Positions 44,901 to 55,416 are shown, numbered from the stretch's first letter. The stretch is DNA of 64,000 nucleotides from Mayamaea pseudoterrestris (GCA_027923505.1 BROI01000013.1:124001-188000); one strand, 5' to 3'. Numbers and translations: made by a program. The notes: generated by a model from the letters alone, not told the origin.

Positions 44901-46289
44901 TACAGCAAGCCCTGTAGGTGCCCAAAATACACTAGAATGGTGCCAACATCATTAGTCAGGCTGCGCTACAAGATGGTAGGCTTTGCTAATGTCTCAGGGG
45001 ATGGCAATGTATTTGGTGACAACTTGTCACCAGTCTCAGCCTGCGGATGCCGTGACATTCAAAAGCCCCTACAGCAAGCCCTGTAGGTGCCCAAAATACA
45101 CCAGAATGGTGCCAACATCATTAGTCAGGCTGCGCTACAAGATGGTAGTCTTGCCTGGTGTCTTAGGGGATGGCAATGTATTTGGTGACAACTTGTCACC
45201 AGTCTCAGCCTGCGGATGCTGTGACATTCAAATGCCCCTACAGCAAGCCCTGTAGGTGCCCAAAATACACCAGAATGGTGCCAACATCATTATTCAGGCT
45301 GCGCTACAAGATGGTAGTCTTGCCTGGTGTCTCAGGGGATGGCAATGTATTTGGTGACAACTTGTCACCAGTCTCAGCCCGCAGATGCCGTGACATTCAA
45401 ACGTCCCTACAGCAAGATCTGTAGGTGCCCAAAATACACCAGAATGGTGCCAACATCATTATTCAGGCTGCGCTACAAGATGGTAGACTTGCCTGGTGTC
45501 TTAGGGGATGCCAATGTATTTGGTGACAACTTGTCACCAGTCTCAGCCTGCGGATGCTGTGACATTCAAATGCCCCTACAGCAAGCCCTGTAGGTGCCCA
45601 AAATACACCAGAATGGTGCCAACATCATTAGTCAGGCTGCGCTACAAGATGGTAGGCTTGGCGGGTGTCTCAGGGGATGGCAATGTATTTGGTGACAACT
45701 TGTCACCAGTCTCAGCCTGCGGATGCCGTGACATTCAAACGCCCCTACGGCAAGCCCTGTAGGTGCCCGAAATACACCAGAATGGTGCCAACATCATTAT
45801 TCAGGCTGCGCTACAAGATGGTAGGCTTGGCTGGTGTCTCAGGGGATGGCAATGTGTTTGGTGACAACTTGTCACCAGTCTCAGCCCACGGATGCTGTGA
45901 CATTCAAACGCCCCTACAGCAAGCCCTGTAGGTGCCCAAAATACACCAGAATGGTGCCAACATCATTAGTCAGGCTGCGCTACAAGATGGTTGGCTTGGC
46001 TTGTGTCTCAGGGAATGGCAATGTATCTGGTGACAACTTGTCACCAGTCTCAGCCCGCAGATGCCGTGACATTCAAACGTCCCTACAGCAAGATCTGTAG
46101 GTGCCCAAAATACACCAGAATGGTGCCAACATCATTAGTCAGGCTGCGCTACAAGATGGTAGGCTTGGCTGGTGTCTCAGGGGATGGCAATGTATTTGGT
46201 GACAACTTGTCACCAGTCTCAGCCTGCGGATGCCGTGACATTCAAACGCCCCTACAGCAAGCCCTGTAGGTGTCCAAAATACACCAGAA
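35936..46289. repeat. 169-bp satellite array, right block (about 61 units)
   Basis: This is the same 169-bp unit and orientation as the left block, so the two are one array split by the retroelement. Units fall into variant types that differ at fixed sites: GCAAGCCCTGTAGG or GCAAGATCTGTAGG, GGCTTGGCTGGTGTCTC or GTCTTGCCTGGTGTCTT, and CGCAGATGC or TGCGGATGC. Locally the types alternate to give 338-bp higher-order repeats, for example 37898-38570. Both palindromes recur in nearly every unit. The array stops abruptly in mid-unit at 46289, without the decay seen at its left edge. A centromeric or heterochromatic role is possible but not shown. Confidence 0.96.
36795..36807. repeat. Interstitial telomere-like tract in one satellite unit
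   Basis: The string CCCTAACCCTAAC replaces the usual middle of one unit and is followed directly by the CTGTAGGTGCCC part of the satellite. CCCTAA is the common eukaryotic telomere repeat and is used in many stramenopiles. Confidence 0.7.
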
Positions 46290-46778
46290 GTCATTGTGAC
46301 TATTTGTACAACGCCATGTCTCGCCTTTCCATTAGCTGGAGTTTCGTTAACGAGGGATGACCACTCACGCGGTCGCATTATGCTTGGAATTTGTGCCAGT
46401 TTGGCTTCTCAAGGAATCGAAACGCTCAAATCATGGGTATCGACTCTATAACTTCCGCGAGGCTTGCTGCATGGCATGGATGAAGCAGGTGTTCCCTTGC
46501 AAGTCGACGGAGGCTTATACATCAAGTACAATTCAGGCGGGGTCTACACCTTTGCCGACATTAGGAAGTCAGGTTGAGGATTCGATTCGCTATGGAAGCT
46601 GGGAGATGCCATGCTCAAGAATTATGATGGAACCTATCGAGGAGTGTACTTTTAAGTAGAAATCGGAGATGATACCTTTCAACAGTACCTTTGCCCGCTT
46701 GATCTGTTTGATGCGAATGTAAATAGTTGAACGTTACTTTTAGTTTATTTTTAAGCGGCTCTGTCAGTTTCAAACATG
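46290..46778. pseudogene. Gene-free stretch with possible coding scraps
   Basis: Protein-like strings appear in different plus frames: RGRIMLGICASLASQGIETL (46370-46430), GMDEAGVPLQVDGGLYIKY and GGVYTFADIRKS (46477-46570), and LKNYDGTYRGVYF (46613-46652). They are short, in changing frames, and have no start or common exon structure. The stretch may be a decayed gene cut off by the satellite's edge. I do not recognise a family. Confidence 0.25.
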
Positions 46779-49214
46779 CTAGTTGAGAGCGCGGTGAAGC
46801 TTCATCTCAGCGTCACGAATCTGGCGACTCATGTTGGCCAGCGTCAAACCGGAAAATCTCAACATGTCTTTGGCAAGCTTTGCCTGTTCGGGATCAATGT
46901 CAACTTCCAAAGGTTCGCCTTTTAATTTCACTTTGGTAGCACGAGCAGCTTCCAATTCCTTCTCGACTTGCTTGCACTTTGTCGAAACGCGTTGTATATC
47001 CTGAAAGTAGTCATACTCGGCTTGTGTAATCGTCGGAACCAATTCCTTGCACGCTTGCAATAGACCAACGCCACGCTCACTCAGAATTGAAGCATTTGTC
47101 GCCGCGCCAACTAGACCCTGGGTAAGGGTCGATGCTTTGATCTGGAGCGACGCCACGGTGCGCGACAAGGCGGATAGCTGCTGTTGTTGACTGTCCACCA
47201 CGTTTTTGAGCGCTTCCTGGCGCATTACCGTAAGCTTTTTCAGCTCCACCAAAGGCAACACAATTTGCTGATTGCATTCTTCGTGCAGCTGAATTGCAAC
47301 AGCTAGTTGCTCTGGTGAAATGTCGGAACTTTTGGTGGACGAACCAACCACTTGCGTCAAACCTCCAATCCCCTTTTCAAGTTGACGAAGGAGCGGTGCA
47401 ATTTTTTCATGAAATGGCCGAATATCCTCAAGTAATTGGAGCGCATCGTCGGATGCTTTGGGAGCCGACATAGTAAGGACAAGTTGGTTATTTTCGCTGG
47501 TTGCAGACCGTTCAGTCATATACTCCAGTTCGTGCACCGCTTGAGACTGCGCAACATCAACACAAACAACCTGACCATCATGGGCTCGTACAATGAGCTC
47601 GTGGCCAGCATACGCATCTCCTGAAACAACTGCGCCATGTAACTCGCTTCCGTGGATGCAAGGCCGTGCAAACGTATTCAAAGTAGTTGACGCATCCTCG
47701 TGCTTTTTGCCTCCGAGCAACCGACGACTCGTGAGACGAACGGCAGTCGTCGAAATTGTTGAAAGATTCGTCTTGGTGCATACATGAAGAAGAGTCTCCA
47801 CTATTGGATCCGGTAAGAGAACCATTGAGGCGTTTGTTTGTCTCGCCGATTGTGCGCCCGTCTCAAGTCCTAGAGAGACCCGTTCGACAATGCACGACAA
47901 GCGCATCATGGCGTCATCCAATGCATACGAATCAACCTTTGCTTCAAAGGAGAACCGTGGCAATAGTGCCGAGGGAGAGATGATGGCAAAGTCAACGTTT
48001 CCATTTTCCATTCCACAAGCAATACCGACCATTCCGACATTGCCAAACGATTCAATTGTCAATGCCGGTGGACCAGGCTCTATGGCACTAGCGTACAAGA
48101 CAGGCCCTTGAATTTGCAGCGGAAAGGCGGCCGAGGGCAAAGCGTCGACAAACATGTTGGCCGTGTAAAAGAACGCCTTGTTAGTTGGTGAGAATACATC
48201 CAAAAGATACTGCTCGGCGGCGCGACATTGGTTCCACTTAAAATCTCCTCGGGTGGCCGAATCTTTTTGTCCTCGAATGTAATCCAACGCTTCCTCAAAC
48301 AAGCCAGCTTTTGCGACTGTGCCATGGAATACAACAGGTGACGCTGCTAGCACATCTCCTGAATTCTTAATCAAGAGAATGGTCAAGCTTGACAAAAGCG
48401 AGAGTTCGATGGACGCAGCGAAGCAAAAGTCGACGATGCGCTGGTCGTGTCCAGTTAGTTCGTCCAAAACGTCCTCCAAAACAAACTCAAGTGGCAACGA
48501 CAAACAATGTTCTTTGTTGATTGTCAAAGTGGCATTCGTGGTCGTTACTAACCCCGCATGAAACAGCGACAAAGTATGCAAGCGGTTCTCGCGGTGGTAC
48601 ATCAGCATCGCAAGTGATCCCGGAGGAGCCAGGACGACAGACCCCTTAGCATGCGTCGGTGCAGGACGTACGCGAATAACATCCAAAGATGACCATGAGT
48701 AAGCGTCATCCGAAAGAACTTGTCGAAATGGCTCGGTGGTGGATGCAACAAATCCATGCGTATCCTCGCCGGGGTTGCGACTTGAGCCGACTGAATCAGC
48801 TGACGCAAACGCCAATTTTACGACAAAGACGCTTTTGCGTGAATACATGCAAAGCTGCGTCAATATCTTGGCTTGTCGCCCAGACGATTGTGCATCCAAC
48901 GTAACAAGCGGCGTGCGTAAAGATTCACCGTGGATGGCAAAGATTTCCACAGGTGGATCCATCCGAAAGGATTCTTGTACATGATCCGGTAGTTCAGTTC
49001 GAACGAAAGATGGAACATCAAGAGGCTCATCACTGTCAATTCCTTCGTCATCTTCCTCAAAGGGGCGACTGCGAGATTCAATCAAGTAGGTGCCGTCCGA
49101 GGAAGCGATGAGCGAATGCAGGAACCGCTCATCAGGCCCAAGGCAGCAAAGGCGGAGGCTTGACTCTCCGCGAGCAGGACGCAAGACATGATCGCTAACC
49201 ATTAAATGCGACAT
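46779..49214 (-). CDS. Nucleoporin Nup88/MOS7-like protein
   Basis: This is an 811-residue single-exon protein. The N-terminal ~500 residues are beta-strand-rich, as in the Nup88 propeller. The best family match is AAFPLQIQGPVLYASAIEPG (~365-385) followed by VGMVGIACGMENGNVDFAII, which corresponds to the PLPVQGPLLMxPxP...VIATxxGxxxH stretch of Nup88. The C-terminal ~220 residues form a coiled coil (FHEKIAPLLRQLEKGIGGL, LHEECNQQIVLPLVELKKL, EYDYFQDIQRVSTKCKQVEK) like the part that joins Nup88 to Nup62 and Nup214. Nup88 sits on the cytoplasmic face of the nuclear pore and acts in protein export and import. Length and layout fit the family (~740-830 residues). The sequence is divergent, so the name is probable. 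Confidence 0.65.
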   Translation of the reverse strand: MSHLMVSDHVLRPARGESSLRLCCLGPDERFLHSLIASSDGTYLIESRSRPFEEDDEGIDSDEPLDVPSFVRTELPDHVQESFRMDPPVEIFAIHGESLRTPLVTLDAQSSGRQAKILTQLCMYSRKSVFVVKLAFASADSVGSSRNPGEDTHGFVASTTEPFRQVLSDDAYSWSSLDVIRVRPAPTHAKGSVVLAPPGSLAMLMYHRENRLHTLSLFHAGLVTTTNATLTINKEHCLSLPLEFVLEDVLDELTGHDQRIVDFCFAASIELSLLSSLTILLIKNSGDVLAASPVVFHGTVAKAGLFEEALDYIRGQKDSATRGDFKWNQCRAAEQYLLDVFSPTNKAFFYTANMFVDALPSAAFPLQIQGPVLYASAIEPGPPALTIESFGNVGMVGIACGMENGNVDFAIISPSALLPRFSFEAKVDSYALDDAMMRLSCIVERVSLGLETGAQSARQTNASMVLLPDPIVETLLHVCTKTNLSTISTTAVRLTSRRLLGGKKHEDASTTLNTFARPCIHGSELHGAVVSGDAYAGHELIVRAHDGQVVCVDVAQSQAVHELEYMTERSATSENNQLVLTMSAPKASDDALQLLEDIRPFHEKIAPLLRQLEKGIGGLTQVVGSSTKSSDISPEQLAVAIQLHEECNQQIVLPLVELKKLTVMRQEALKNVVDSQQQQLSALSRTVASLQIKASTLTQGLVGAATNASILSERGVGLLQACKELVPTITQAEYDYFQDIQRVSTKCKQVEKELEAARATKVKLKGEPLEVDIDPEQAKLAKDMLRFSGLTLANMSRQIRDAEMKLHRALN

Positions 49215-49694
49215 TAATAGAAAGATTGACAGGCGATGGATGGTGACGAGACGTCATGCACTTGTAGTATCTAGCGGTAGGTACACTTCGTGAAGGTGCC
49301 TTGCCATGTCGCCATGGCCGTGTGGTCCGCGTAGAAGTCATTCTGTCGTAGCGGTATCGTCATTTTCGAACGTCGGAAAATGAGTTTGAATACTCCCTTC
49401 CGTGTTTCACGAGCAAAAAGGTGCGAGATGTCATTTTAGTGCCGCTTTGTTCACAGTCATTTCGACGCATTATTTATCCATGCACGCGGTTGATGATGGT
49501 TGATGGTTCTTGGAGGTTGAGCCTGCAGACCAGCGAATGAGCAATATTCCTGATGCTTGAGAATGCTTGGAAGAATCTTCAGCGGTATATGGACCTGTTG
49601 TAGTTCTAAGAACCAAGGAGTTTGGAGGAGCTGCGACTCGGTCGGCCGCGCTTTCCAAACTACGGATAGCTCGTCATTGCCTAACAGTTCACCA
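49215..49694. other. Divergent intergenic stretch between Nup88-like and deaminase genes
   Basis: The upstream part of the deaminase frame (49557-49694) is open but looks like 5' untranslated sequence. No repeat or RNA gene is seen. Confidence 0.4.
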
Positions 49695-50297
49695 ATGGTT
49701 TGGAAAAATGCATACCAGACGTTCGATTGGAAGCCTTTGGATGAGATTCCAGAGGATGAGAACTGGATGGATTTACTGTTGCTCGTCACTCGATCCTCAA
49801 AACTCAAGCAAGGCAGCATGGCATGTATTCTAGTCCAACCCATGCCCATAGAGGATACAATACGCTTTGACTCGTTGCTATCAGACTACATGTCAAGAAT
49901 CGCAAGCATTGGAACCAACCAGTCTCTCTATTCGGAGAATTCGTCCGATATCCACGCTGAAATTGTCGCCATCGGCCAAGCAGCCCGACGGAAGCAGGAC
50001 ACTACCTTTGCTTCTCCCACAGAAGGATGCACTGCCTACATTACCATGCCGCCCTGTCGAAACTGCTTTGCCGCACTATATGTCGCTGGTATTCGCCGTA
50101 TCGTGAGTCGCTACGAGTGCAAGTGCCAGAAGACGATGGATGCGGCACATGAGCACAACATTGAAATGGATACAGTAGTCGAGTCTTTGGAGCAACGGGA
50201 TCGAATCAAAAAGTTGGTGAAAGCATACGAGAGTCGACTTGGCGATGATGTGGACGACGAGAACGGATTGAAAGGTTATTGTGAGCCATCCTGCTGA
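49695..50297 (+). CDS. Cytidine/deoxycytidylate deaminase-family protein
   Basis: Read from the Met at 49695 (MVWKNAYQTFDWKPLDEIPE), the protein has ~200 residues; the frame is open 46 codons further upstream. It contains the zinc-dependent deaminase signature: DIHAEIVAIGQAARR supplies the zinc histidine and catalytic glutamate, and TMPPCRNCFAALYVAGIRRIV supplies the two zinc cysteines. GCTAYIT before PCxxC fits the dCMP deaminase type better than the tRNA adenosine deaminase type. dCMP deaminase makes dUMP for thymidylate synthesis. Two residues spaced between the motifs (TEG) agree with that family. The C-terminal CKCQKTMDAAHEHNIEMD may bind another metal or simply be divergent. The substrate is not proven. 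Confidence 0.75.
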   Translation: MVWKNAYQTFDWKPLDEIPEDENWMDLLLLVTRSSKLKQGSMACILVQPMPIEDTIRFDSLLSDYMSRIASIGTNQSLYSENSSDIHAEIVAIGQAARRKQDTTFASPTEGCTAYITMPPCRNCFAALYVAGIRRIVSRYECKCQKTMDAAHEHNIEMDTVVESLEQRDRIKKLVKAYESRLGDDVDDENGLKGYCEPSC

Positions 50298-50633
50298 CAG
50301 AGAGTCGCACAAAATACAGCTGCTGAGTCGATGCAACTAAATAGTCGCACCTTAGTTTAAAATTTAGTTTAGATAAAATATTTTTCGATATTGTTTGTGA
50401 GGACGATGTGAAACAGAGCTGGTGCTATTACGATTACTAAAAGCTCCGTGGCTATGATAAGGTACAACTAATACTATGCGACGGCTCTAAATCGAATGAC
50501 GTATAACTCGTGACTGAGCTTTCAGTTACCGCTTTACTAAACACGCGCCATCATTCTCGACGCATCGATCGAGCAATCGCTTCTCCTTGATATAAATGTT
50601 CGACTCCATCCCAGTTATACGGCAAGACTGACC
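50298..50633. promoter_or_regulatory. Upstream region of the uL13 gene with a TATA-like box
   Basis: A TATAAAT string lies at 50591-50597, about 40 bp before the uL13 ATG. It could be a core promoter element, but with so short a spacing the transcript leader would be very brief. Nothing else is recognised. Confidence 0.35.
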
Positions 50634-51324
50634 ATGGTACTCACCAAGACACGAGTTATTGACGGACGCGACCATTTGCTGGGCCGCTTAGCCAGTATTG
50701 TCGCCAAGGAGCTTCTTGCTGGACAATCGATTGTCATTGTGCGATGCGACGAGATTTGCATCTCTGGTTCTTGTGAGTAACTGCTTGCCTGCCTGCTTGC
50801 CTGCTGAATTCAATGATCGTCTGGATGTGTCTCATATGTTTCGTTTAATCCTTGCAGTAACTCGCAATCGCATCAAGTATGCTCAGTTCCGCGCCAAGAA
50901 GATGAACACCAACCCCGGCCGCGGTCCCTTTCATCAAAAATCGCCCGCCCTCATGGTTTGGCGGACAATTCGAGGCATGATCCACCAGAAGACTGCTCGT
51001 GGACAGGAAGCCTTGAAGCGTTTGTCGACCTTTGAAGGAATCCCAGCTCCATACGACAAGCAAAAGCGTGTCGTTGTTCCGGCGGCTCTTCGCGTTATGC
51101 GACTCAAGGCACAGCGCGATTTTACCGTCATGGGTGACCTGGCGCATTCCGTCGGTTGGAAGCACCGGGATCTACTCAAGAAATTGGAGAGCAGGCGCAA
51201 GGAAGATGCTAGTGAGTTTTACGCCAAGAAGAAGGAAACGTTGCTGGCGCGAAGAAAGGCGGAGTCGGATGCTTCGGACGAGCTTGCCAAGGTGAATGAA
51301 GTCTTAGCAGCTGCCGGATACTAA
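50634..51324 (+). CDS. RPL13A: Cytosolic ribosomal protein uL13 (L13a)
   Basis: This is a protein of the large cytosolic ribosomal subunit. There are two exons, 50634-50772 and 50858-51324, with an 85-bp intron (GTGAGT...TTGCAG, phase 1); together they encode 201 residues. Exon 1 begins [31 protein letters not shown], with [14 protein letters not shown] at the junction. Exon 2 continues [29 protein letters not shown], then [36 protein letters not shown] and [15 protein letters not shown], all near-textbook eukaryotic L13a. The basic C-terminal helix ([18 protein letters not shown]) is usual. The intron near the start of the gene, in a CTTGCCTGCCTG-rich segment, is typical of ribosomal protein genes. 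Confidence 0.97.
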
Positions 51325-51939
51325 AATTCTAATACAACTAATAGGTCTAACGAGTGAACGATACGTCTTTGTACAGCAGTATTATATGAACAACGGCATG
51401 TTTCACGCCTTCCTGTTGCTATTTATTTCACTGTAGTTGAGTCGGAGCGGATAGTACCGGTAGGCCTACGACAACCGCAACAATCGTAAATAGGCAATCC
51501 AATTATCCGAAGCTTCATCATCCACATGAAGTCCATGGAATCAGAGTGCAGGGTTCTTTCCTATTGGTAGGTACGTTTTGTTTCGAACCAAGGTGCATGC
51601 ATTGACAGTGAAACACACGCTATAGTTCTTGGCACTCGGAGAGAGGACTTGCACGTTACATCAGGCTTAGAGTGTATTTGAAATGACGTTTCGGATGATT
51701 TGTTCATGCATAATGATAGTGCTATACTCCAGCCACGATGGACAAGACTTGCCTGATTCATTTGGCACTAGTTCGATAGCTGAATTGCAGGATATGAGCA
51801 TCAAGCGTGACTTGCGCGATCATCGTCCATTTTCAAATTCTTTGGCATGCCATCGTTACAAGGAGAGTTGTAACGGTGCTTGTACCCTTGGATCTACCCG
51901 GATCCTTACAACTAAATTACTTTACAAAAAAGAAGAAGA
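51325..51939. other. Intergenic stretch of 615 bp
   Basis: No supported gene is seen on either strand. An 88-codon plus-strand open stretch at 51683-51949 overlaps the P5C reductase start in another frame and has no recognisable motif. Confidence 0.4.
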
Positions 51940-52961
51940 ATGGGTGTAGATAAAAGGCCAAGATCGTCGGATGACGAAATTGACGGCTCGTCGAGGCAGC
52001 AGAAACGTCCGCATGTAACGTCAGTCGGCTTCATTGGATCTGGCATGATGGCCACGGCAATTATGGATGCCTTGGTAGAGAAAGGCATTGTAAAGTCCGA
52101 ATCGATTGCGTGTTCCGATGTCTGGGAGGCTGTTCTCGGCAAGGCTCGCGGCAAGGGATACTTTGCAACGTTGTCCAACCATGAAGTCTGCGAGCGTGCC
52201 AGGGACGTCATTATCATTGCCGTTAAGCCAAACGTCGTCCAAGATGCTTGTAATGACATTATGCAAGTCCAGGAAAGCAGCGATGCTCTTATCATCAGTG
52301 TTGCAGCTGGTGTCACGCTGGCAACGCTTGAGCAACTCTTGCCGGGAAGACGCGTTGTGCGCTTAATGCCAAATACATGCTGCGTCGTAGGAGAAGCAGC
52401 GTCGGGATACGCCTTGGGTGCACTGGCGAATAACCAGGATTGTGCCATTGTTCAAACGATATTTGGTTCCTGTGGATTGGTCCGAGAGCTGAGCGAGTTT
52501 CTTTTAAACGCCGTCACGGGTTTGTCGGGAAGTGGGCCAGCCTTTGTTTTTGAGTTTATTGAAGCAATGGCGGATGGAGGAGTTCGCTGCGGACTGCCTC
52601 GAGGGGAAGCAATAATGCTTGCGGCGCAAACGGTAAAGGGTGCGGCGGAAATGGTGCTAACGCAAAAGGTGCATCCGGCGGAACTGAAGGACCGTGTCAC
52701 ATCTCCCGGCGGAACAACGATTGCTGGTTGCGATGAATTAGAAAAAGGGTAATTATAGTCAAGTTCTTTGCTTGTCGATGATAATCTGTGGCTGGTTTTC
52801 ATCAAACGAGCAAGGTAACAACATAGCTCACACACATGTTTGTGTTTGATCACAGTGGCATGCGATCCGCTGTCATTAACGCGGTCAAGGCTGCGACGCG
52901 ACGAAGCATGCAGCTTGGAGGAACCAGCGAGGCTGAGATTGTCAACAAATATGGTCTATAG
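51940..52961 (+). CDS. proC: Pyrroline-5-carboxylate reductase
   Basis: This enzyme makes proline by NAD(P)H-dependent reduction of pyrroline-5-carboxylate. There are two exons, 51940-52748 and 52856-52961, with a 107-bp GTAATT...CACAG intron at phase 2. They encode 304 residues. The Rossmann motif is VGFIGSGMMATAIMDALVEKG (~25-45). Further matches are VIIIAVKPNVVQD, ISVAAGVTLATLEQLLPG, VRLMPNTCCVVGEAASGYALG, the catalytic-domain ALTGLSGSGPAFVF equivalent (AVTGLSGSGPAFVFEFIEAMADGG), and KDRVTSPGGTTIAG. Exon 2 supplies GMRSAVINAVKAATRRS, the normal C-terminal helix. The N-terminus (MGVDKRPRSSDDEIDGSSRQQKRPHV) is charged and has no targeting signal, so a cytosolic enzyme is likely. Confidence 0.96.
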
Positions 52962-53406
52962 TGGATCTGATAAATAGTAAAGGAAGTGAGAAAGTGAGCG
53001 GGCAGTCGCTGCCTTTGACAATTTTTGTAAAGTGTGCTCCCAAACATAAATAGAAAAAGGTTGGGTTTCTGATTACATCGTATGAGGAGTCATAGGTTGT
53101 AGGTTCTTTCAGAGTGTCCAGAGAGGTGTTGCTCATGCCATTGGTAATGTACATGATACCTACCTACCGGTAGTCCAAAGTCAATAGTACGACATGAGAG
53201 CGCGTTTGAAAAGTGTGACGTTCGTGTCCGAAGCTTTGGACAAGGAAGAATCACCATCACTCGTTCGCAGCGTCTCCAAGCTCCAAGCGCCTCGTCTTCT
53301 ACTTCACACATCACGCTCATCCAACATCGTCACTAAAAGCAGTAGTTGTCTGCATTTAGCTAAATAGGGAAAATAGAGAGCGATCGCCACGGTCATCATT
53401 ACTGCC
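52962..53406. other. Intergenic stretch between proC and hisG genes
   Basis: No gene or RNA is recognised. A small palindrome (CTACCGGTAG) lies near 53164. Confidence 0.4.
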
Positions 53407-54386
53407 ATGGAACGTCAAGAATCAAGTCCACTCAACGGCAATTGCCGATTTGCCATTCCAAAAAAAGGTCGACTCTTTGATAAGGTGGTTGAAATGCTCA
53501 AGGGAGCAGGAATCGAGTTTCGACGAGAGTCTCGTCTTGATATTGCGCTATGTGTTGGCCTTCCCATTACGCTCGTCTTTTTGCCAGCCGCCGACATTGC
53601 AAAGTACGTTGGCGAAGGAAACGTTGACATCGGGATTACAGGCATTGACGTTGTACAAGAGAGTGATGTTACCGTCAAGCAAATCATGGATCTTGGATTT
53701 GGCAAGTGCAAGCTTTGCGTTCAAGCTCCAGTCAAGAGCAGGATTGCCAATGTCGAACAGTTAGCTGGGAAGCGTATCGTCACTAGCTTTCCCGACTTGA
53801 CAAAGAAATACTTTAAGAAGTACGACGAGCAGCAGGGAGTCACGACGAGTGTCAAATTTGTTTCAGGGTCTGTTGAAGCAGCTTGCTCTTTGGGATTGGC
53901 TGATGCTGTGGTGGATTTGGTGGAAACTGGAACGACCATGAAGGTATGGCGACGAGGAATGGTACGAATAGTCTTGCATTTTATACATATTACTCATCTC
54001 ACTCTATATTTTCTACGACATTTTCGCAGGCCGCTGGACTAGAGATTGTCGCGGATGTTTTGGAGACGCAGGCTGTCTTGATTGCGAATCCGCATCACGT
54101 TGAGCATCAAGACTTGGTGGATCTCATCAAGGCCCGACTCACGGGCTGGATCACTGCCAAACAATACAGTATGTTGATTTACAACATTGCCAACGACCTG
54201 TTATCAAACGCCGTGGCAATTACTCCAGGAAAGCGATCTCCTACCATTACGTCCTTGGACAATGGCGACTTTAAATCAGTTTCGGCGCTCATTTTAAAGT
54301 CGGAGATCCCAGCGAAAATGGACGCCCTCCACGACATTGGAGCCACAGACATACTCGTGCTGGAATTGGCTAACACACGCATGTAA
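53407..54386 (+). CDS. hisG: ATP phosphoribosyltransferase, long form
   Basis: HisG joins ATP and PRPP in the first step of histidine synthesis. There are two exons, 53407-53943 and 54030-54386, with an 86-bp intron (GTATGG...CGCAG, phase 0). They give 297 residues. Motifs are RFAIPKKGRLFDKVVEMLKG, LPAADIAKYVGEGNVDIGITGIDVV, KIVTSFPDLTKKYF equivalent (RIVTSFPDLTKKYFKK), and the PRPP loop ADAVVDLVETGTTMKAAGL, which the splice completes. The last ~100 residues (LDNGDFKSVSALILKSEIPAKMDALHDIGATDILVLE) form the C-terminal regulatory domain of the long form, which allows histidine feedback control and makes a HisZ partner unnecessary. No targeting presequence is evident in MERQESSPLNGNC. Confidence 0.96.
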
Positions 54387-54450
54387 TTTAAGTATAGAAG
54401 TAGCATGATTGACGACAGTAAACATAATGTTCTATCGGTTGGTGCATGTG

Positions 54451-55416
54451 CTACGCAGCATCCGCATCAGCGTCGCCTGCATCACGACGGCGACCAAACA
54501 CCACCCCAAGAATAAACTCGTCTCCATGCTTGATGACTCGATCACTGTATCGCACGCCCTCTGGTAGGATCAAACGATCCAGTCTAATCACCTCTTTTAC
54601 TTTGAGCCCAGTGCACTCCAGCTCGAGTTTCTCGGGAATATCCACTCCAGCATCGACGAAACATTCAATATATCGCTGAATCGGGACAATGAATCCATCT
54701 CGTTTCAAAGCAGGACTCTCTTCCTCATTGATGTAGGCAATGGGTAGTTTGATGGGACGTCCCGCGTGGTAGCGAAGGTAATTGACGCAATAGATTTGCG
54801 CACCATGCACTGGGTGTCGCTGCAGATTCTTGGGCATGACGCAATGCACTGTTCCCTCAGTTGCTTCGGGGTGCTCGTAGACAGTGAGATTGTATACGCG
54901 ACTTTCAAAGTGATGATGGTAGCGATCCAACTCGCGCTGGAGTTCGCGTGATTGTGTTTGAACCACGAGCTTGCTGAGCGGCTGATTCGATAGAATGCCC
55001 TTGGTTGGATCGCTGCCATACAATATTCCAGGAATCAGGTTGTTGCGTCGAAGGTATGTACTGCAGCGAGACCCTTCTTTGGTGCGAGTGTAGCAGGAAA
55101 TGGGTCGAATATTACGTGGATAATGTGTGTACGCTGCATTGTCTACTCTTGCAAAAGAGTCGTTGATCGCTGCCTGCTCGCCTGACAAGTTTCCTTCGTC
55201 GTCTTCACCATCTTCCTTGAAGCTGTCTGGAAAGTTGGCTTCCATGTACTCGCGTACGTTGGGCGAGCTATTAATTGTTTCGTATGTCAACCCAGTGACT
55301 AATTTTCCTGGATCCGGCAGATGACGCAGTGGTGAATTTGAGCTATTCGCGGTCGCCAACCAGCGGCGATGCGAGCGACTTGACGTCCTTCGAAAGATGC
55401 GAGACAAATACGCCAT
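54451..55416 (-). CDS. Mitochondrial ribosomal protein bL25 (TL5/CTC type)
   Basis: This 321-residue single-exon protein starts with a basic, serine/arginine-rich presequence (MAYLSRIFRRTSSRSHRRWLAT) typical of mitochondrial import. The middle has the L25 5S-rRNA-binding domain: RTKEGSRCSTYLRRNNLIPG then ILYGSDPTKGI, and VHGAQIYCVNYLRYHAGRPI. The C-terminal TL5/CTC beta domain follows (IKLPIAYINEEESPALKRDG, QRYIECFVDAGVDIPEKLEL, LECTGLKVKEVIRLDRLILP then EGVRY). The N-terminal ~120 residues before the domain are extra and acidic. It would belong to the central protuberance of the mitochondrial large subunit. It is divergent to bystin. Confidence 0.85.
   Translation of the reverse strand: MAYLSRIFRRTSSRSHRRWLATANSSNSPLRHLPDPGKLVTGLTYETINSSPNVREYMEANFPDSFKEDGEDDEGNLSGEQAAINDSFARVDNAAYTHYPRNIRPISCYTRTKEGSRCSTYLRRNNLIPGILYGSDPTKGILSNQPLSKLVVQTQSRELQRELDRYHHHFESRVYNLTVYEHPEATEGTVHCVMPKNLQRHPVHGAQIYCVNYLRYHAGRPIKLPIAYINEEESPALKRDGFIVPIQRYIECFVDAGVDIPEKLELECTGLKVKEVIRLDRLILPEGVRYSDRVIKHGDEFILGVVFGRRRDAGDADADAA

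Noticed and set aside
27176-46269. Dozens of 80-144 codon open frames repeating every 169 bp
   Set aside because: They are the satellite unit read in a frame that shifts each unit. There is no codon-level constraint, signal or stable frame, so they are not listed as genes.
26813-46289. Diatom-type centromere
   Set aside because: Reported diatom centromeres are short AT-rich segments, and this array is roughly half G+C. A centromeric role stays only a possibility.
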